Below, piece by piece: positions 58,691-64,000 of a stretch of DNA of 64,000 nt. Position numbers and translations under genes: made by a program. The notes under the pieces are model-generated. The model saw only the letters and a list, made by a program, of their open reading frames with translations, ran no database searches and was not told the origin of the DNA. Origin of the DNA: Bryopsis sp. KO-2023 (lineage: Eukaryota; Chlorophyta; Ulvophyceae; Bryopsidales; Bryopsidaceae); NCBI GenBank assembly GCA_030272585.1, contig BSYQ01000012.1:1860001-1924000 (forward strand). The letters run 5' to 3'. Numbering within the stretch: the stretch's first letter is position 1; the number at the start of each line of letters is the position of its first letter.

Positions 58691-59405
58691 TTATTTATCA
58701 TTGCCAATGAGGTCAAAGGGATTCCCTCCAGGGCACCTCTCCCCCAGCACCACAGTGGCCCCACACTGCTCCCCATACAGAAAATCGGCGAATTTGATCG
58801 TTTGCAGCGGGTCGAAGAACCCCATGTTTCTGTACGACAGCAGCGTGTTCGTGTCGCACCCGCAAATATTGTTTTGAAATAATCTGGCCATTCTGCAACA
58901 CAGGTAGGTGGGAGGCAGCGGCATGGCTTCCAGAAACTCGCGGGTGAGCAAATCTTCGGTCAGATTCGGAGGGAAGAGCTCCCCTCCGATGGCCCTGCCG
59001 AAACTGGAGGATAGGTACAGCAGCTGTGGCGCACATCCGATCACGATGCCGATCGACCCGATCTGGCACTGCGGGCTCAAGGCAACGTACTGTCGCAGCG
59101 ACACGAAGCGTCGAGTGAGCCACTCCCTCGAGGCGAACTCAGGAAGCTCGTCGATACTGTTGATACCGCTTGTGCGCGCATCCCGCCGAACCTGCGCGAC
59201 CTCCAAAACTCAGACGATCTGGTTTAACCCATATGCACTGGCGCAGCGCTGGCGTTTTCTGTTCGCTGAATAAATGATTTTTGGAAAGATTTCGAGAAAT
59301 TCGCACCGCTCTGAGCCTAGGGGAATTCCTCGATTCGATCAGCCCATCCGCCATCCCCAAAGAGACAGCCACCAACACTGCAAGCAGCGAATTGAGGCCA
59401 CGCAT
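58691..59405 (-). CDS. Secreted lipid-transfer-like eight-cysteine protein
   Basis: Minus strand, exons 59405-59307 and 59191-58691 (the acceptor at 59200 is an in-frame alternative), about 199 aa. Signal peptide MRGLNSLLAVLVAVSLGMAD. The mature part shows the order of the plant eight-cysteine motif: QC, GC (IVIGCAPQLL), CC (PTYLCCRMARLF), CxC (NNICGCDTNTLL), then C (EQCGATVV) and C (ERCPGG). The spacing between the second Cys and the CC pair (about 45 residues) is much longer than in typical non-specific lipid transfer proteins, so it is a divergent member or a convergent arrangement. Expected role: binding lipids outside the cell, for wall or cuticle-like layers. It sits on the opposite strand inside the glycine-rich cluster. 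Confidence 0.68.
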
Positions 59406-59409
59406 TTTT

Positions 59410-60555
59410 TTTTCGGGGGTGATTTTTTTTGGTGCTGGGCGCGCCAAGCCACAAACGAAGAAGTAAAGTAACTTTAAACATAGAAGCTGTCTTGTCTGAA
59501 GGGATGGCTGTCAAATAGGGGAAACATATTGCACCAGCAAAGATATGCTTTGGATTTGGGCCCGGGGCCCAAAAAAGCTTTAACCTGTGTCCCACACAGA
59601 GAAACAGAAAGCTGTTGCCATGCTCTCTACAACCACTGCAACTGGAAAATTTTCAATTGTTGCGATCGCCTGATATGAAAACACACGAATTTCCCACGAT
59701 CCAGAATCGGTTTCCCCTCTTCCCACACTGAATATTTGAACTCTTTCTGGTAGTCACAAAGAAACCCCAGATTTTTCACCCAATTCTACCAGCAGCAAGA
59801 AAAGCTCTGAGCACTGAGTTGGAAGAGTGATATGAGCTCTTCTTCTGTCCTTTTTTATTGATGGTGTTGTTATGGTGCGAACTGTGTGGAGTGAGTTTCT
59901 AGGGAATAGTATGTGCCAGTAAGAAAAAGAAGAGCCCTGGATAAGCAACAAAGGCTTCAGAGATTGGAAAGGGTGGATAGAACAGATGTCTAGTTCTCCA
60001 CCACAATCAAGATATTCTGAGCGACCACACTGTTTGAGGAGAATCAAAAAAAACAAGAGGTTCTTCTTTCTTGGTCCGACCTCAGAAAAGTAGATATTCC
60101 ATGAAATCCTAGGCAAAAAAAATAATTTTTTTTATCACTACCTTTGTTTTGTTGGGGCCACCTCTTACCATCTCTTTCTTTTTTACAGTTTGGACTAGAC
60201 AGCTGAGCTGATAATGTAATAACAAAATCAACACATGATTACATAATCACTCGAGCTCTATATACATAATGATGCCGTCATGATTAATGATTACGTGAGC
60301 TTCTTGTGTATGGTGTATGTCTTTTGTCTGTGTTTGTTTGGAGACATAACTCTTACACTTGCCCACAAAACGAAACGCTGAGGGAGACAGCCCATTGAAA
60401 CATAATTTTCCAACGAGGGAGAAGTCGTATGAGCTGACTTTGCGCCACGAGTCACACACCCTCAACCCTCCCCCGAAACCCTCAAAAGAAGAGTGCAGCC
60501 TTCTATCGCTACGAATCGGGCAGCGTTCGCCAACAACGACCATCGTTTCAGCAAC
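59410..60555. other. Spacer, shared upstream region
   Basis: Lies between the divergently oriented lipid-transfer-like gene and the last glycine-rich gene, so it should carry both promoters. A 120-codon minus-strand frame at 60116-59754 has no recognisable features. Confidence 0.4.
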
Positions 60556-60559
60556 TAAG

Positions 60560-61326
60560 ATGCGTTCCCTTCTCATTTTTCTGGCGGCGGCCTTGATCGT
60601 CGGCATTGTGTGTGCTGATGATGGGGATTCCGGTGCGTACTCTGGGTTGAAACATGTTTTCTCTTTTCTCGTTGGGATGGGCAGTTTCGGAGCGCGGGTG
60701 TCAGGTTCAGCTGTGCTGTAGCGTATTTACTAGACGTATTTTCGAGGCCTTGCGTCTGAAAAAGTTTTTGATTGTGCTGCAGAGCCACGTGGATTGTCTC
60801 GAGTCGGAGCGGTGCGCTCCTTGACGGGGTCTTGCGACTGGAAAGGTAGTCAATGTCGACGTGCAGCCTTTTTTTGCCTTTCTCGCTGAATCCTGTATTG
60901 TGTTGTGAGGCGCAATGCACTGCACTTTCTTTGTGGAAATCGATTCAAATTTGTGTTTCCTGATGCGCAGATTGCAACTGGCACAAGAAGAAATGGAAGT
61001 GCAAGCATTCCTACTGGGACTACGGCTTGTGCTCGTGTCATTGCGCCAACTATCCCTGGTGGGGTTGGGGTTGGGGTGGTGCACCAGGACAGCCGGGAGG
61101 CTGGGGAGGCGGTGGTGGGGGCGGTGGTGGAGGCTGGGGAGGTGGAGGATGGGGAGGTGGCAGAGGTGGACATGGGGGAGGCTGGGGAGGCGGCAGAGGC
61201 GGACATGGTGGGGGCTGGGGAGGTTGGGGTGGTCGACCTGGAGCTCCTGGAGGAGGTGGTGGCGGTGGAGGAGGAGGAGGAGGAGGTGGTGGTGGGGGTG
61301 GAGGCGGCGGGGGTGGAGGTCGTTAA
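60560..61326 (+). CDS. Secreted Trp/Cys/Gly-rich protein, subfamily 2
   Basis: Exons 60560-60632, 60783-60845 and 60971-61326; phase-1 introns; 163 aa. Signal peptide MRSLLIFLAAALIVGIVCAD. Linker exon encodes PRGLSRVGAVRSLTGSCDWK. The last exon has the same basic, aromatic and Cys core as the 52634 gene (CNWHKKKWKCKHSYWDYG, then LCSCHCANYPWWGWG), then GGW/GGH repeats and poly-Gly to a terminal Arg. Differences lie mostly in the number of Gly repeats, as expected from slippage. The 3' flanks of the two genes are also related (about 53940-54030 and 61830-61910), so gene and flank duplicated together. Confidence 0.83.
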
Positions 61327-61329
61327 TCG

Positions 61330-64000
61330 GCTATTCAAGGTTAGTTATCAAATTTATGTGCAAGAAAAAGACTCGGCCACATTGGTGTGTTGCATGTACA
61401 GTGAAAATGCGTTGTCACTTGTGTTGCACAGCTCAGTATGATGTTCCTTGGCTGCTTCCCACTGAGTCTGATTGTCAATGTACAGTTCTGCTGTTTGTTT
61501 TGCAGATATTATGGGATGCATCAGTCCGGATTGAAAACTGAATTGCAGTGATGGTTGTGTTGAGAGAGCTGCAAGAAGGGTCCTTACTGAAACGTAGTGG
61601 CCTGCTGGGGTGTGAAACTCTTATGGGGGTTGATAATTGAATTATACTTATTTTGGTCTTTTTTTTGTATGTGTATCTTATATATAATTACGAATTCTGC
61701 TGATAAGGAAAGAAAGAAAGGATTGGATTTCGGGAACAAATAAAAGAACCTTTTTTATGTTCTCGTATGGAAAACTTTTAGTAAATTGCCCGCCATCCTC
61801 GAACAGAGGTTTCAGATTTCTTCAGGAAAGTGAGAGAGAGTTTGAGCGTTGAGTGTATCTATGGGGTGGAGAAGGGCAACTTTGTTTTCAACCTTGCGAC
61901 AAGCTTGTTTCCTGTTTTTTTCTTTTGGGTGTTGTTGTTAAGGCTCCTCAATGGAGGTTTTGCAGGAACTTTATGTATTTCATGGTGTAGGATTTTTTAG
62001 GTCTTTTGTAAGCCATAATAAGAGTTTCGTACCTAAATATTGCAGATTGAGTTTTTGGCACCATGAGATATGATATAAACTGTGAGTCAGTCCAGTGCAT
62101 GTCTGGAGCATAAAAAAGACTTCCAAGATTCGATCGACCCACCCGATTGTCCACTTGGCCTAACTCATTCAAAAACAACAATTAGGATTCAGGAACTGTT
62201 TCAGGAATTCAGGGTGATTTGTCTTGGGTCCCACATATTTAAAATAAAAGAAACAGTTTCCACCCCCTACATCCACCAGGGTCGTTTTTTAAGAACCCAT
62301 GCAACGGCTCCACCAGACTGTACAAGAAACCCCTAAAAGAGTATATGCTCTGGGAAAAATAAAAAAACACCTGGTGCGCACAGTGCTGGTCCAATGAAAA
62401 GACACGAAAAGAATAGAAGTGGACACGCAAGACGAGACAATGACTGGGCTGAATCTTCGTGTCCTTATTATGTCTCGTCCACGCCCAATTGCCAGTCTCT
62501 GTAACAACCTCTATGTCACACTCACAATTCGGGTCGACAGCAGATGAGAATGAGGAGTTGCTCCATTTCGTGGTGGTGAGTAAATCCAAAAACAAAAATT
62601 GATAGGATATCGACCACAATTCAAAGTCTTTTTTTTTCCTGTTTATGATTCAGCTCCTGGTCACAAAAAGCAAAAACATTCCTGAAAAAAAAGGGAAAAA
62701 AAACTTTTCAAGCTCTCACTCTCCTCTCCCCAGTGACGACTTTTACAGATTGCCTCGCAAATATAAAATCGAATTTGTGGGGCATCAAAAAAAAAAATGG
62801 AATTGAAAGGTAAGTGAGTTTCTGTTGAACGAGATGTCATCTTTCCCCTCCGTCTTGAAATACAACAAACAAACATTGGCAGTTGTTTTATTGTCGTTAA
62901 ACTATTTTTTTTTTGTTTTTTTTATAATTTTCGTGTGGGTTTAACTCTCTCTTTCCTTTTTTACTTGCTTTTTTTTGCGACTCCACGAGACCTCGAAACA
63001 AAAAAATATGTGCAATTCAACAAGAAAATCACCAAAATGTTTGGAACGAAACGACTTAAGGATCCGAGGGTGTGGGGTGTTGATGACTGTGCCAAAAAAA
63101 GAATATTCTGGGATTATTGCTCATTGATTGAGACTTGAAACAGGCCCCAGGTGTACAGCCATAGCGACCTAGTCAAGTGTAAACAGATTCCAGATTCCAG
63201 ATTATTGAACATTTTTTGGGAGTGGGAGGGTGTGGGGAGTGAATGCAGGACATGGTTTTTTTGTGTTCGTGAAACCCTCTTTTCTTCTGATGTATCTTTT
63301 TCTGTTCTTTTTTTTGCTCGAAACGTTTATTTTCTCCTCCGTAAACGTCGGCCGTTTATTGATCACTTTCGGGTTCTATCCACTTGTGTAAGAAGCCCCT
63401 ATCGCAACCACTACCAAACAGATGTCTAAAGACCAAAAAGAAATATCTTAAATCCAGCCTGAAAACTGTCAGCAGACCTGATCGAGAGAGAGTGCATGAT
63501 GGGAGCCAATCTAATCCAGTGTGATGCGAAGATAGACTAGGTGTGGAATTTGTATGTCATGTCAGTGTACCGCAAGAAGTGTCAATGTCGGACACTCAGG
63601 TGATTGGTTGTACGGAATGGAGTGAAAAAGGTGATGGGTTGACCCCAGTCATTGTGGAAGACTTTCTGTATTTTTTCACCTCTGTATCTTCAGTCCTAGC
63701 CCTTGGGGCAGTTGTTTTAAAACGAGGATCATCCGTCCTACCTGCCATGTCATGAGAAAAAGAACATGCCATCTTTCCCCATTTTTCTGCTTGTGTGGAC
63801 GGCATGGGATGGGTCAGTTATGGAATGATATGCAGACAGTCGAGTACTTGGTTGCACACTGATATCATTGTGGGAAATTTTTTGCTTTGGGTTTTGAGAA
63901 GTCAAAGCCACAAGAAGTGATTTCACATGCCCAAAAGTGATTCTGGAAGCACACTACATTTTCACAATAAGAAAAGTGCGTTTCATCCTTGAAATGCACA
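61330..64000. other. Trailing segment without a supported gene
   Basis: AT-rich. The first 600 bases include the duplicated 3' flank noted for the last glycine-rich gene. Frames on both strands are short, have no signal peptide, membrane helix or motif I recognise, and lack convincing splice partners. No RNA gene or transposon end is seen. Confidence 0.5.

Noticed and set aside
59754-60116. 120-codon minus-strand frame between two genes
   Set aside because: No signal peptide, motif or paralogue; lies in a shared promoter region.

Overview
The window is eukaryotic nuclear DNA. Genes are split by short GT-AG introns, coding exons are GC-richer than the AT-rich flanks, and long A/T and G/C homopolymer runs fill the spaces. 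The gene set suggests a walled photosynthetic eukaryote of the green lineage: an expansin-like secreted protein, a lipid-transfer-like eight-cysteine protein, a non-RD receptor-like kinase, many secreted glycine-rich proteins, and a WD40 plus TRP-type channel fusion. This is inference; nothing here fixes the species. All spliced models were built by hand from splice sites, intron phase and comparison between paralogues. No transcript data were used.

Layout. 1.5-2.2 kb (minus): a three-exon poly-glycine secreted protein. 2.5-5.3 kb: a dispersed repeat, a decayed coding remnant and a tRNA-like element. 5.5-8.7 kb: a 5'-truncated LINE whose ORF2 overlaps a complete dUTPase ORF. 8.76-12.12 kb: a head-to-tail array of 5'-truncated copies of a second LINE (minus strand), each joined at the same AGCTTCTATT motif. 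12.4-15.4 kb: a secreted Ala/Cys-rich protein made of two copies of one module joined by an acidic linker; one module carries a 195-bp palindromic insertion that is absent from the other. 15.9 kb: tRNA-Ser-like sequence. 16.2-17.2 kb (minus): F-box/WD-repeat gene. 18.5-19.6 kb: second copy of the dispersed repeat, a tRNA-related fragment and an 84-bp tandem duplication. 20.1-28.6 kb: WD40-TRP-like channel gene with two alternative last exons. 30.3-31.2 kb (minus): EamA-type transporter. 31.6-35.8 kb: two multi-exon genes of unknown function, one secreted and Cys-rich. 36-38.7 kb: low-complexity DNA. 38.7-45.3 kb (minus): 13-exon receptor-like kinase. 47.1-49.2 kb: expansin-like gene. 50.2-61.3 kb: cluster of five secreted glycine-rich genes with one lipid-transfer-like gene (minus) inside it. 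The last 2.6 kb shows no convincing gene.

Common theme. At least nine predicted products carry N-terminal signal sequences, and most of these are extracellular low-complexity or Cys-rich proteins. The six glycine-rich genes share one architecture: signal-peptide exon, short exon of about 45-63 nt with phase 1 at both ends, then a glycine-rich exon. I infer an expanding extracellular-matrix gene family. The window also records recent retroelement activity and one probable intron-gain or insertion event.
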